Positions 1 to 5,248 of a DNA stretch of 6,158 nucleotides are shown here, piece by piece. Made by a program: the position numbers and the translations under genes. The notes under the pieces were generated by a model. That model was not told where the DNA came from. It did no database searches and worked only from the letters and a program-made list of their open reading frames with translations. Source of the DNA: Candidatus Rokuibacteriota bacterium (GTDB lineage: Bacteria > Methylomirabilota > Methylomirabilia > Rokubacteriales > JACOUJ01); contig JACOUJ010000138.1 of NCBI GenBank assembly GCA_016177865.1, positions 1 through 6,158 of the forward strand. Direction: 5' to 3'. The stretch's first letter is position 1; each line of letters begins with the position of its first letter.

Positions 1-1
1 G

Positions 2-85
2 GCGCTGGACCCTCCGCCCGAGGGCCTTGCCATTGCCGCGCGCTTCCCCGACGCCCTCGTGGTCGAGGTGCGGCCCTCGCGGTGA
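2..85 (+). CDS. C-terminal end of an unidentified protein (partial)
   Basis: An open frame enters from the left edge and stops at TGA 83-85, giving 27 residues that end in FPDALVVEVRPSR. The codons are GC-rich in the third position, as expected for a real gene here. I do not recognise the family from so short a tail. A similar tail (LVVEVRP followed by stop) occurs at 1773-1796, where 17 of 20 bases match, so the two may descend from the same kind of gene. It could also be a chance open stretch in GC-rich DNA. Confidence 0.35.
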   Translation, partial: ALDPPPEGLAIAARFPDALVVEVRPSR

Positions 86-200
86 CCGGGCGCCTCGTCA
101 GCCCATGGCTTCGTCCCGGGCTCGCCATGGCCGTGGCGGGGCTGTCCCGCGCGAAAATTGCCCTCCCCGAGGTCAGGGGGTGCTATCTGCCCTCACGGGG

Positions 201-217
201 GCTCCGCATGGAACGAA
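201..217 (+). repeat. 17-bp direct repeat, copy 1 (HEPN start)
   Basis: GCTCCGCATGGAACGAA overlaps the ATG of the HEPN gene (208-210). An identical copy lies at 763-779, exactly where the MNT homology ends. A 17-base exact match within 6 kb is not expected by chance, so the copies probably share an origin. Confidence 0.8.
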
Positions 218-599
218 GTCGCGACTGGATGGATCAGGCTGAAGGGGACCTCCTGCACGCGCGGAGCGACCTGGAGGGCGGATACCACGACTGGGCCTGT
301 TTTTCCGCTCAGCAGGCCGCGGAGAAGGCCGTCAAAGCGGTCTTCCAGAAGATGGGGGCAGAGGCCTGGGGCCACTCGGTCGCCGACCTCCTGACGGAGC
401 TGGCCGCGCGACGGACGGTGCCACCGCATCTTCTCGAGGGAGCTTGGAACTCGACAAGGCGTACATCCCGGCTCGCCACCCCAACGCGCACCCCTCCGGG
501 GCTCCGAGGACCCGCTACACGAGGACCGAGGCCGTGAGGCTGATCGAGCATGCCCGAGCGATCGTCGAGTTCTGTTCGGGTCTTCTATCCGAGATTTGA
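208..599 (+). pseudogene. HEPN domain protein, broken by one frameshift
   Basis: HEPN proteins of this type pair with a minimal nucleotidyltransferase (MNT); in studied pairs the HEPN protein is an RNase toxin and MNT neutralises it by AMPylation. The ATG at 208 begins MERSRDWMDQAEGDL, a typical HEPN start, followed by WACFSAQQAAEKAVKA and AWGHSV, the family's helical core. The frame is correct to about 444, then runs into unrelated residues. If one base is restored near 444 (GCT-TGG read as GCT-TTG-GAA), the family pattern resumes: ELDKAYIPARHPNAHPSGAP, then YTRTEAVRLIEHARAIVEF, ending at TGA 597-599. The restored product is about 131 residues, full length for the family. RHPNAH within it fits the R-X4-H RNase pattern. 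The 3' end overlaps the MNT start by 50 bp, as in an operon. It is either a true one-base deletion or a sequencing error. A weak G-rich Shine-Dalgarno lies at 197-201. Confidence 0.8.
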
Positions 600-765
600 C
601 CGCGCCTGGCTCCTCGAGACCTTGAGGGAGCGGGTGGAAGGGCTCAGGGCCCTGCTGCCGGTCCGGCGGGTGGTCCTGTTCGGGTCGTATGCGAGCGGTC
701 GAGCCACCGTGGGGAGCGATGTCGATCTGCTGGTCGTCTATGACGATCCGCCGTGCGCGGACGCT
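550..765 (+). pseudogene. minimal nucleotidyltransferase (MNT), 3'-truncated
   Basis: The frame from ATG 550 encodes about 72 residues of a nucleotidyltransferase-fold protein, the presumed antitoxin partner of the overlapping HEPN gene. The active-site signature is clear: LFGSYASGRATVGSDVDLLV, with G45-S46 and the metal-binding pair D57 and D59 of the GSx(n)DxD motif. The first eight residues look non-homologous; the recognisable family start is at about VRVFYP. After YDDPPCADA the similarity ends at about 763-765, where a complete family member would continue for some 30-60 more residues including the last catalytic Asp. The frame then stays open to 1248 only by reading the reverse strand of a transposase remnant, so that tail is not meaningful. 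GAGG at 535-538 is a poor, distant ribosome-binding site. Homology and truncation are clear; the loss of function is inferred. Confidence 0.8.
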
Positions 766-779
766 CCGCATGGAACGAA
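763..779 (+). repeat. 17-bp direct repeat, copy 2 (MNT/transposase junction)
   Basis: This copy of GCTCCGCATGGAACGAA begins at the last MNT-like codon and ends one base before the point where reverse-strand transposase homology begins (about 780). It therefore occupies the junction between the two broken genes. It may be a trace of a second HEPN start, of templated filler DNA or of recombination. Confidence 0.8.
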
Positions 780-1489
780 ACGCGCGGACGTCGAGCCCGG
801 TGAGATTCCGGGTCCGGCAGTGGAGGTAGAGGGCCACCCGGCGGCGTTTCGGGGAGACGGCCAGGGCGCTGATGACCGAGATCCGGTCTTGCTTGTAGAG
901 ATGGTACACGATTGGGGTCCGGCCTTTGGGGGCCCAGGTGCTACGGACGTTGGGAATGAGCAGGAACCCGCTTTCGTCCAGGAAGACGAGATGGGCCCCA
1001 CGTGCGCGCTGTTTTTTTTATCCGGGGCCATTCCGTTTGCTTCCACCGCGCGATGGCCGCTTCGTCCCGTTGGAGCGCCCGCCGCTCGGGCTTCTGGCAA
1101 CTCCACCCGAGGCCGGTCAGGAGCTTCCACACATGGCAGGGGTGGTACTGAATGCCAAATTTTCGGTCGATCACCTCGGCCACGCGCTGGAGCGTCCAGA
1201 GGTCCGTCCGATACCCGGCAGCTAGGGGACCTCGGAGGAGCACCTTGACGAGTTGGCGTTTCTGGGCGTCGGAAAGCTTGGGCGGGCGGCCCGGTGCGGG
1301 GTGCGGCCGGAGTCCCCGCAGCCCTTTCTTCCGGTACGTCTGGTACCAGCGGAACACTGAACTCACCGACGCGCTGAGGGCCCGGGCCACCGCCGACAGA
1401 GTCTTGCCCGCCTTTAACAGCCGGATGGCCTGTCGGCGTCGCCGTTCCAGCTGCTGGGCGGTTCCCTGTGGTCTCATGCCCAGCAGCAT
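780..1489 (-). pseudogene. IS630-type transposase remnant, frameshifted and 3'-truncated
   Basis: Read on the minus strand from ATG 1489 (or the better MRPQ start at 1477), the product begins with an IS630/Tc1-like helix-turn-helix region: RRRQAIRLLKAGKTLSAVAR, then SSVFRWYQTYRKKGLRGL, then GRPPKLS and a second winged helix with GYRTDLWTLQRVAEVI. It continues to RIKK at the A8 tract (plus-strand T at 1012-1019). Past the tract the true sequence lies in another frame: AHLVFLDESGFLLIP, whose Asp (976-978) is the first catalytic residue of the DDE triad, then APKGRTP, DRISVISALAVSP and NLTGLDVRAF. Homology ends at about 780, so the second Asp, the final Glu and one IS end are missing. I could not identify terminal inverted repeats or a TA duplication. 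The element looks dead unless an intact copy exists elsewhere. Confidence 0.87.
1012..1019 (-). other. A8 homopolymer at the transposase frame change
   Basis: On the minus strand, ATA is followed by A8 and then CAGCGC. With seven or ten A residues the reading would pass directly from RIKK into QRARGAHLVFLDESGF, the correct transposase sequence. With the eight present, the frame runs into a non-homologous tail ending at 941. The tract is therefore where the frame was lost, or where RNA polymerase slippage could restore it. Some insertion sequences do use A-tract slippage; which applies here is not decidable from one copy. Confidence 0.6.
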
Positions 1490-1574
1490 ACCAGAATCGC
1501 TCAGGGTCTTCCATTAATTCTGCAAAGCTCAATAGCACGGTCCTGTGGGTCTCACCAGGCGTCATTGCCGAGAT

Positions 1575-1584
1575 TCTTCGAAGA
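1575..1584. promoter_or_regulatory. 10-bp palindrome, possible antitoxin operator
   Basis: TCTTCGAAGA is a perfect palindrome lying 17 bp upstream of the ATG of the ribbon-helix-helix antitoxin remnant. Antitoxins of this fold commonly repress their own promoters by binding short palindromes. The role is inferred from position and symmetry only. No convincing -10/-35 pair is visible around it. Confidence 0.3.
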
Positions 1585-1601
1585 GCCCAGGAGGGGAGAA
1601 A

Positions 1602-1796
1602 ATGAAAAAGGAAGAGCTTGTTGCTGCCCGGTTGCCGCGGCAGCTGGTGAAGGCTCTGCGGAAGATCGTAACCGTTTCTCGCGTGGTGCCCCGACCTCCC
1701 GCTCGCTTCCTGCTCGCCCCTGTTCGTGAGCGGCCTTGCGAGGCAGCCTCCCCTCGCCGAGGTAATGGCTCGCTGGTGGTCGAGGTCAGGCCGTAA
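1602..1796 (+). pseudogene. ribbon-helix-helix antitoxin 5' end, truncated
   Basis: The frame starts MKKEELVAARLPRQLVKAL, closely resembling small ribbon-helix-helix antitoxins whose N-terminal strand (here roughly EELVAARLP) contacts DNA and whose following helices dimerise. A strong Shine-Dalgarno GGAGGGG (1590-1596) sits five bases before the ATG. Similarity stops at about 1667 (after RKI): the second helix of the fold and the toxin-binding tail are absent, and no partner toxin gene follows. The frame remains open for 64 codons, ending in LVVEVRP and TAA 1794-1796, one base before the glycosyltransferase ATG. So the 5' end of an antitoxin gene appears joined to unrelated DNA. The recombinant frame may still be translated and could feed ribosomes into the downstream gene. 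Family assignment rests on about 22 residues. Confidence 0.6.
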
Positions 1797-1797
1797 C

Positions 1798-4515
1798 ATG
1801 CTCGCGCAATCCCCGGCCCGCTCCTTTCGGATCCGCGCGGCGTTGGCCTCCCTGGCGTCCTGGCCGATCGCCGCGGCCCGGTGGTTCGTCCGGGCCCGAT
1901 GGCTCCAGGTCAGTCTGATCGTCCTCCTGGGCGCCCTCCTCCGCTTCTGGGGAGTCTTCCATGGGTGGAAGGAGGATTTCGTCTATCACCCCGACGCAGC
2001 GACCCTCACGGTCCCTGATGCCTGGGGTCTTTATGTCCGGGATGAGTGGGTGGGACTGGTGTGGAAAACCGATGCCCCGCTGTACATGTTTCTTCATGCT
2101 GCGGCGATTCGGGCTGTGGCGGGGGTTGCCGGATTTTTGGCGATCCCGGTGCCGTGGACCATGCCCTTCGTCGCGGCCATCGGCAGCGGGCTGAGCGCCG
2201 CGCTCGGCACTCTCACGGTCTGGGTGGTGTATGGAATCGGTCGGCTAGCGTACAGTCACACTGCCGGGATCGTCGCAGCCGTGTTCTTGGCCGTCTCGCC
2301 CTTGCACAGCCTACACTCCCACTACCCCTATCCCGATTCGGCGATGACTTGGTTGCTTGCTCTCGCGCTCTTGGTGGCGGTGACCGTGCTTCACCAGGCT
2401 TCGCTCCCGCGCTCCCTGCTCAGCGCGGGGCTTGCTGGAGCCGCCGCCGCGGCGAAGATCGGCGGAATCGCGGGGGCCCCGGCCGTGGTCCTGGCCCTCT
2501 TCCTGGGCTGGCGTCGGCGCATAGGGACGCTCTGGGCGCTCGGCGCGGCCGGCCTCCTCACCCTCCTGGTCGCGCTCACTCTCCAGGGGCTCACGTTCGG
2601 CGGCTATCAGAGTCCCTGGGGCGTCATGCATCGGATTCGCTCCGAACTTGCCTCCCTGTGGGGTGTCGAGAACGCGGGTGAACGGCTGAGCACGGTCTTG
2701 GGCACCCTTGCCCATGGCATGGATGCCGGCCAACTCGTGCTGGCAGGGCTAGGCGTGCTGGTAGCCGTGTGGCGGCGGGCCGCGTTTGATTGGGTGCTCT
2801 TGACACTGATCGCCTCCCTTGGCGTGGTCCTGTTTCGAGTCCCCGTGCCCGACGACCGCTTTCTCGTCCCAGTGACGGTCGCCTTCGTCCTCCTCGGCGG
2901 ACGGACCGTAGCCGAGGCGCTCCGGCTCAGCGGTGGTCGGGTGGTTCCTGTCACGCTGATCGTGGTGGTCTTCGTCATGGCAGCGTTCCCCTCCTTTCAC
3001 AGCTCGTACCGTCAGGGTCTATTTCTCACCCTGCCCGATACGCGATATCTGGCGGGCCTGTGGTTCCAGGCCCATGTCCCCCCTAGGCTACGTGTCGCGA
3101 TTGAGGGGTACTGGCCCCTGGGCGTTAACGAACGCCCCGGGGCTGCCTACTTCGATGCGAGGAAGCCATTGGCCGAGCAGACGGAGCGGTTCGACCTCCT
3201 CGCCACTAGTTCCCTCGAACACGGCCGTTACGTCGAACGCCCGGCGCAGTATCCACAGATTGCTGCATTTTTCAGAGATCTACCACGCTCTGCACACTTG
3301 GTGCGGAGTTTCGAACTCTTCCCGATTGGATTTGCGCACTCGACCATCCGGGTGTGGTGGCCCGCTGCGGGGCCGGGGGCATCGACCGTTCGCCCCTATC
3401 TCCCGAGGCCCTTCGATGACTCCTGGAACGGCGGGGTCTCCTGGCTTGGCGAGGCCCCGTATGACAAAGATGATCGGACGTGGTGGATTCGAGGCGGGTA
3501 TCAGCGGTCGGTGACCCTCGTGAGCCACCGGCCGTTCGAGACCGTCGGGGTCTTCCTCCGGAACGGAACTGCCCCGAGCCGGGTGCGGATCCGGACCGGC
3601 CTCACGGTCAGGAGCCGGTGGGTCGCCCCCTACGGGCGGACCCTGGTGACCTTCCGCCCGACGGCCCTGACCTGGCAACCGCCCTATGTGGTTCCCTTGC
3701 GGATCAGTGTCGGTTCGGGTGACGGGGTCCTCATCCAGGTTCGGCACGGAGCCAGGGCCATCGGGGAGACCTACTGGGCGTGGGGGGAATGGGATCAGGC
3801 GATCCCCTGGCTCGAGGAGGCCCTTCAAGCGGGGGTTCCCGATCCCGAGGCCTTGTTTCTCCTCGCTGTGGCGTACGCCCAGACCGGGCAGGTCGGCACG
3901 GCGCGCGACCGCCTGGCCTTGCTGACCCGCGGGGCGCCCGACTTTGTGAGCGAGCTGCGCGCCCTCGCCGGGGCTGAGGATGGGCCGGCGTTCGACCGGG
4001 CCTTTCCCCGGGTCACGGGACTGAATCCCGAGCTGCTTCGGTACAGCCTGTCTACGACCTTCGAGGCGGAAGATTTCCCCCGACTGACGGGTGAGGTCGC
4101 GCTGATGGCTGGAGCCTCGGCGAACCAAGTGGTGGTGGTCCCCCCGAGCCGCAGCCCCTCTCCCCGCGTGGTCACGTACGGGCCGTACACCTATCTGCCG
4201 TGGGGCGCCTACCTGGCCGTCTTTCGCGTGCGGGGCCTCGGTCCTGCCGGGTCGGACGGACCGCTGCTGGAGGTCCAGGCCGGCGACACCTTGCTCGCGC
4301 GGATGGCGGTGCCAGGTCGTCGAATGGCCAGCGATCAGTTCGAGGAGATCGCGGTCCCGTTTCGCCACCCTCGCCCCGAGGCCCGGGTCGAGTTCCGCGT
4401 GGTGGCTCGGGGAGGCGGAGGGGTTGCGGTGGACGCCGTTCGCCTGTTCCCCGATCTCCGGGCGCTGGTTCAGATGAAACTTGAGGCGCTCGCCCCGGTC
4501 TCGGGTCAGAACTGA
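1798..4515 (+). CDS. GT-C type membrane glycosyltransferase with TPR-like and carbohydrate-binding-like C-terminus
   Basis: This 905-residue protein resembles the GT39/GT83-like (PMT/ArnT-type) membrane glycosyltransferases that move a sugar from a lipid-phosphate donor to an acceptor outside the cytoplasmic membrane. Residues 36-400 form about ten hydrophobic segments. The first outer loop carries YHPDAATL (63-70), where many relatives have HPDE, so one acidic residue is replaced by Ala. HSHYPYPDSAMT (173-184) is another family-like loop. Residues about 400-650 are soluble and beta-rich. Residues about 656-710 (AWGEWDQAIPWLEEAL, then LFLLAVAYAQTGQ) look like a TPR-type helical hairpin. From TFEAEDFPRLTG (754-765) to VDAVRLFPD the pattern suggests a CBM6/35-like beta-sandwich. 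Start: 1798 precedes the first membrane segment; in-frame ATGs at 1726 and 1765 lie in scar DNA. The Shine-Dalgarno is weak (AGG at 1788-1790), and an open frame ends one base upstream, so translational coupling is plausible. Donor and acceptor are unknown. Confidence 0.83.
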   Translation: MLAQSPARSFRIRAALASLASWPIAAARWFVRARWLQVSLIVLLGALLRFWGVFHGWKEDFVYHPDAATLTVPDAWGLYVRDEWVGLVWKTDAPLYMFLHAAAIRAVAGVAGFLAIPVPWTMPFVAAIGSGLSAALGTLTVWVVYGIGRLAYSHTAGIVAAVFLAVSPLHSLHSHYPYPDSAMTWLLALALLVAVTVLHQASLPRSLLSAGLAGAAAAAKIGGIAGAPAVVLALFLGWRRRIGTLWALGAAGLLTLLVALTLQGLTFGGYQSPWGVMHRIRSELASLWGVENAGERLSTVLGTLAHGMDAGQLVLAGLGVLVAVWRRAAFDWVLLTLIASLGVVLFRVPVPDDRFLVPVTVAFVLLGGRTVAEALRLSGGRVVPVTLIVVVFVMAAFPSFHSSYRQGLFLTLPDTRYLAGLWFQAHVPPRLRVAIEGYWPLGVNERPGAAYFDARKPLAEQTERFDLLATSSLEHGRYVERPAQYPQIAAFFRDLPRSAHLVRSFELFPIGFAHSTIRVWWPAAGPGASTVRPYLPRPFDDSWNGGVSWLGEAPYDKDDRTWWIRGGYQRSVTLVSHRPFETVGVFLRNGTAPSRVRIRTGLTVRSRWVAPYGRTLVTFRPTALTWQPPYVVPLRISVGSGDGVLIQVRHGARAIGETYWAWGEWDQAIPWLEEALQAGVPDPEALFLLAVAYAQTGQVGTARDRLALLTRGAPDFVSELRALAGAEDGPAFDRAFPRVTGLNPELLRYSLSTTFEAEDFPRLTGEVALMAGASANQVVVVPPSRSPSPRVVTYGPYTYLPWGAYLAVFRVRGLGPAGSDGPLLEVQAGDTLLARMAVPGRRMASDQFEEIAVPFRHPRPEARVEFRVVARGGGGVAVDAVRLFPDLRALVQMKLEALAPVSGQN

Positions 4516-4570
4516 TTCCCTCCAAAAGGCTCCTAAAACTACTTGATTCTATTAGCTTCTTGAACACATC

Positions 4571-4648
4571 ATGAAAGACTTGACAGACGCCCGTCCACTA
4601 GGTGAAGATGCGCGCATCGTTCAATTTCTGAACGATGCGCCCCTGTAA
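4571..4648 (+). CDS. possible 25-residue leader peptide upstream of the NusG paralogue
   Basis: ATG 4571 opens a short frame, MKDLTDARPLGEDARIVQFL and then NDAPL, stopping at TAA 4646-4648, 22 bp before the GTG of the next gene. The perfect hairpin at 4612-4640 lies entirely inside it, so a translating ribosome would melt the hairpin. Composition is protein-like, but no Shine-Dalgarno is visible upstream and I recognise no family. TTGACA at 4580-4585 lies inside the frame, so if that is the promoter the ATG would not be transcribed from it. It could be a leader peptide, a fragment of a lost gene or chance. Confidence 0.25.
   Translation: MKDLTDARPLGEDARIVQFLNDAPL
4580..4608 (+). promoter_or_regulatory. 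possible promoter of the polysaccharide operon
   Basis: TTGACA (4580-4585) is a perfect sigma-70 -35 hexamer in the AT-richer gap after the glycosyltransferase gene. At 17-18 bp spacing only poor -10 candidates exist (TGAAGA, GAAGAT). This would suit a weak or activated promoter, or be coincidence. Transcription from here would place both hairpins and the ops-like sequence in the mRNA leader. Confidence 0.3.
4612..4640 (+). promoter_or_regulatory. perfect 12-bp hairpin in the upxY leader
   Basis: GCGCATCGTTCA (4612-4623) and TGAACGATGCGC (4629-4640) are exact reverse complements around the 5-nt loop ATTTC. No T-tract follows, so it is not an ordinary intrinsic terminator. It lies 30 bp before the start of a NusG-paralogue gene, in the leader where such factors or pausing signals act. 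Specialised NusG proteins such as LoaP recognise leader RNA hairpins, so a recognition or pausing role is a reasonable inference. Confidence 0.65.
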
Positions 4649-4659
4649 GTGACGGGGCG
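4638..4659 (+). promoter_or_regulatory. alternative stem overlapping the first hairpin and the ribosome-binding site
   Basis: CGCCCC (4638-4643) can pair with GGGGCG (4654-4659). The 5' arm shares 4638-4640 with the 3' arm of the 12-bp hairpin, so the complete stems are mutually exclusive. The 3' arm touches the first base of the Shine-Dalgarno GGGAG (4659-4663). Switching is inferred; the longer upstream hairpin should normally win. Confidence 0.3.
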
Positions 4660-4667
4660 GGAGCCTG
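4654..4667 (+). promoter_or_regulatory. ops/JUMPstart-like element at the start of upxY
   Basis: GGGGCGGGAGCCTG differs from the JUMPstart ops sequence GGGGCGGTAGCGTG at two of 14 positions, one of them a variable site in ops. Ops is the sequence at which the NusG paralogue RfaH is recruited to paused RNA polymerase in the leader of long polysaccharide operons. Here it stands directly ahead of a NusG-paralogue gene in a polysaccharide context. GGC-GGGA-GCC (4656-4665) can fold as a tiny hairpin with a GNRA-type loop, recalling the small hairpin formed by ops. It also contains the Shine-Dalgarno GGGAG (4659-4663), so purine-rich similarity by chance must be considered. Confidence 0.4.
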
Positions 4668-4670
4668 CCC

Positions 4671-5195
4671 GTGGATCAAAGCGGTCAAGTTGATGCTGTC
4701 CCCCAATGCACTCACTGGTATGCCATCCGGACTCGCTCCCGGCACGAGAAGAAGGTGGCCGCCCAGCTCGCCGGGCGAGGCGTGGAGCCCTTTCTCCCCC
4801 TGGCCAAACGGTGGAGCCGCTGGAAAGACCGGCGGAAGTGGATCGAGGTGCCGCTGTTTCCCGGGTACTGCTTCGGGCGCTTCGGGGTCGAGGCCCGCGC
4901 GCTCGTCCTCAAGGTGGCGGGTGTCGTGAGCCTGGTCGGCAAAGGGGGAGTGCCCGAGCCTGTCTCGGATGACGAGATCGAGGCGGTCCGCCGGGTGGTG
5001 GCTGGACCCCTGCCGTATGACCCCTGTCCGGAACTGATCCCAGGGCGGCCTGTCGAGGTCATCCGGGGGCCGCTCATGGGGGTGCGTGGTCTCCTGGTCC
5101 GAAAGGATGCCAAGGCCCGCCTGCTGGTCGTTGTGAACGCCATCCGGCAGGGGGCCTCGCTCGAGATCGACGCCGCCGACGTCGCGCCCCTCTGA
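4671..5195 (+). CDS. UpxY/RfaH-like NusG paralogue, transcription antiterminator
   Basis: A 174-residue specialised NusG paralogue. Such proteins bind the RNA polymerase clamp during elongation and suppress pausing and termination in long polysaccharide operons. An NGN domain (about 15-110) shows HWYAIRTRSRHEKKVAAQL, then GVEPFLPLAKRWSRWKDR and the hallmark FPGY (63-66), followed by GVVSLVG. A C-terminal KOW domain (about 123-174) shows PGRPVEVIRGPLMGVRG and ends EIDAADVAPL. Length is normal for the UpxY type. The start is GTG 4671, with GGGAG (4659-4663) seven bases upstream; no ATG fits the frame before HWYAI. It is the first gene of the right-hand operon, 53 bp before the regulator gene. 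Its leader has a strong hairpin and an ops-like sequence, suggesting it acts on its own transcript. UpxY-type is preferred over RfaH proper because of the operon-first position and the WSRWKDR pattern. Confidence 0.88.
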   Translation: MDQSGQVDAVPQCTHWYAIRTRSRHEKKVAAQLAGRGVEPFLPLAKRWSRWKDRRKWIEVPLFPGYCFGRFGVEARALVLKVAGVVSLVGKGGVPEPVSDDEIEAVRRVVAGPLPYDPCPELIPGRPVEVIRGPLMGVRGLLVRKDAKARLLVVVNAIRQGASLEIDAADVAPL

Positions 5196-5248
5196 GCCGA
5201 CGTCACCCTTCTTCTGCACCGGTCGATCACCGCGCAAGAGGTCAGAGC

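Noticed and set aside
158..189. Possible promoter TTGCCC with TGCTATCTG ahead of the HEPN gene
   Set aside because: The spacing is 20 bp and both hexamers are poor; no better than chance.
82..207. N-terminal extension of the HEPN protein upstream of 208
   Set aside because: HEPN relatives begin at MERSRDW-like sequence; the upstream residues match nothing and overlap the preceding stop codon.
766..1248. Plus-strand extension of the MNT frame to a 232-residue fusion protein
   Set aside because: After about residue 72 the residues come from reading a transposase remnant on the wrong strand; no family pattern continues.
1490..1574. Terminal inverted repeat and TA duplication of the IS
   Set aside because: The element's other end is missing, so no pair of inverted ends could be compared.
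1726..1797. Earlier in-frame starts (1726, 1765) for the glycosyltransferase
   Set aside because: The added residues lie in the scar DNA before the gene; GAGG is only two bases from the ATG at 1765, and 1798 gives the normal N-terminus before the first membrane segment.
738..1799. Long minus-strand open frame (353 residues) across the IS region
   Set aside because: It is out of frame with both recognisable transposase segments; the DNA-binding and FLDESGF regions lie in the other two minus-strand frames.
3280..4368. Long minus-strand open frame (362 residues) opposite the glycosyltransferase
   Set aside because: It is a GC-rich antisense shadow, rich in Pro, Arg and Gly with no recognisable motifs, opposite a gene with clear domain structure.
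4516..4570. Terminator after the glycosyltransferase gene
   Set aside because: The region is AT-rich but I found no stem followed by a T-tract.
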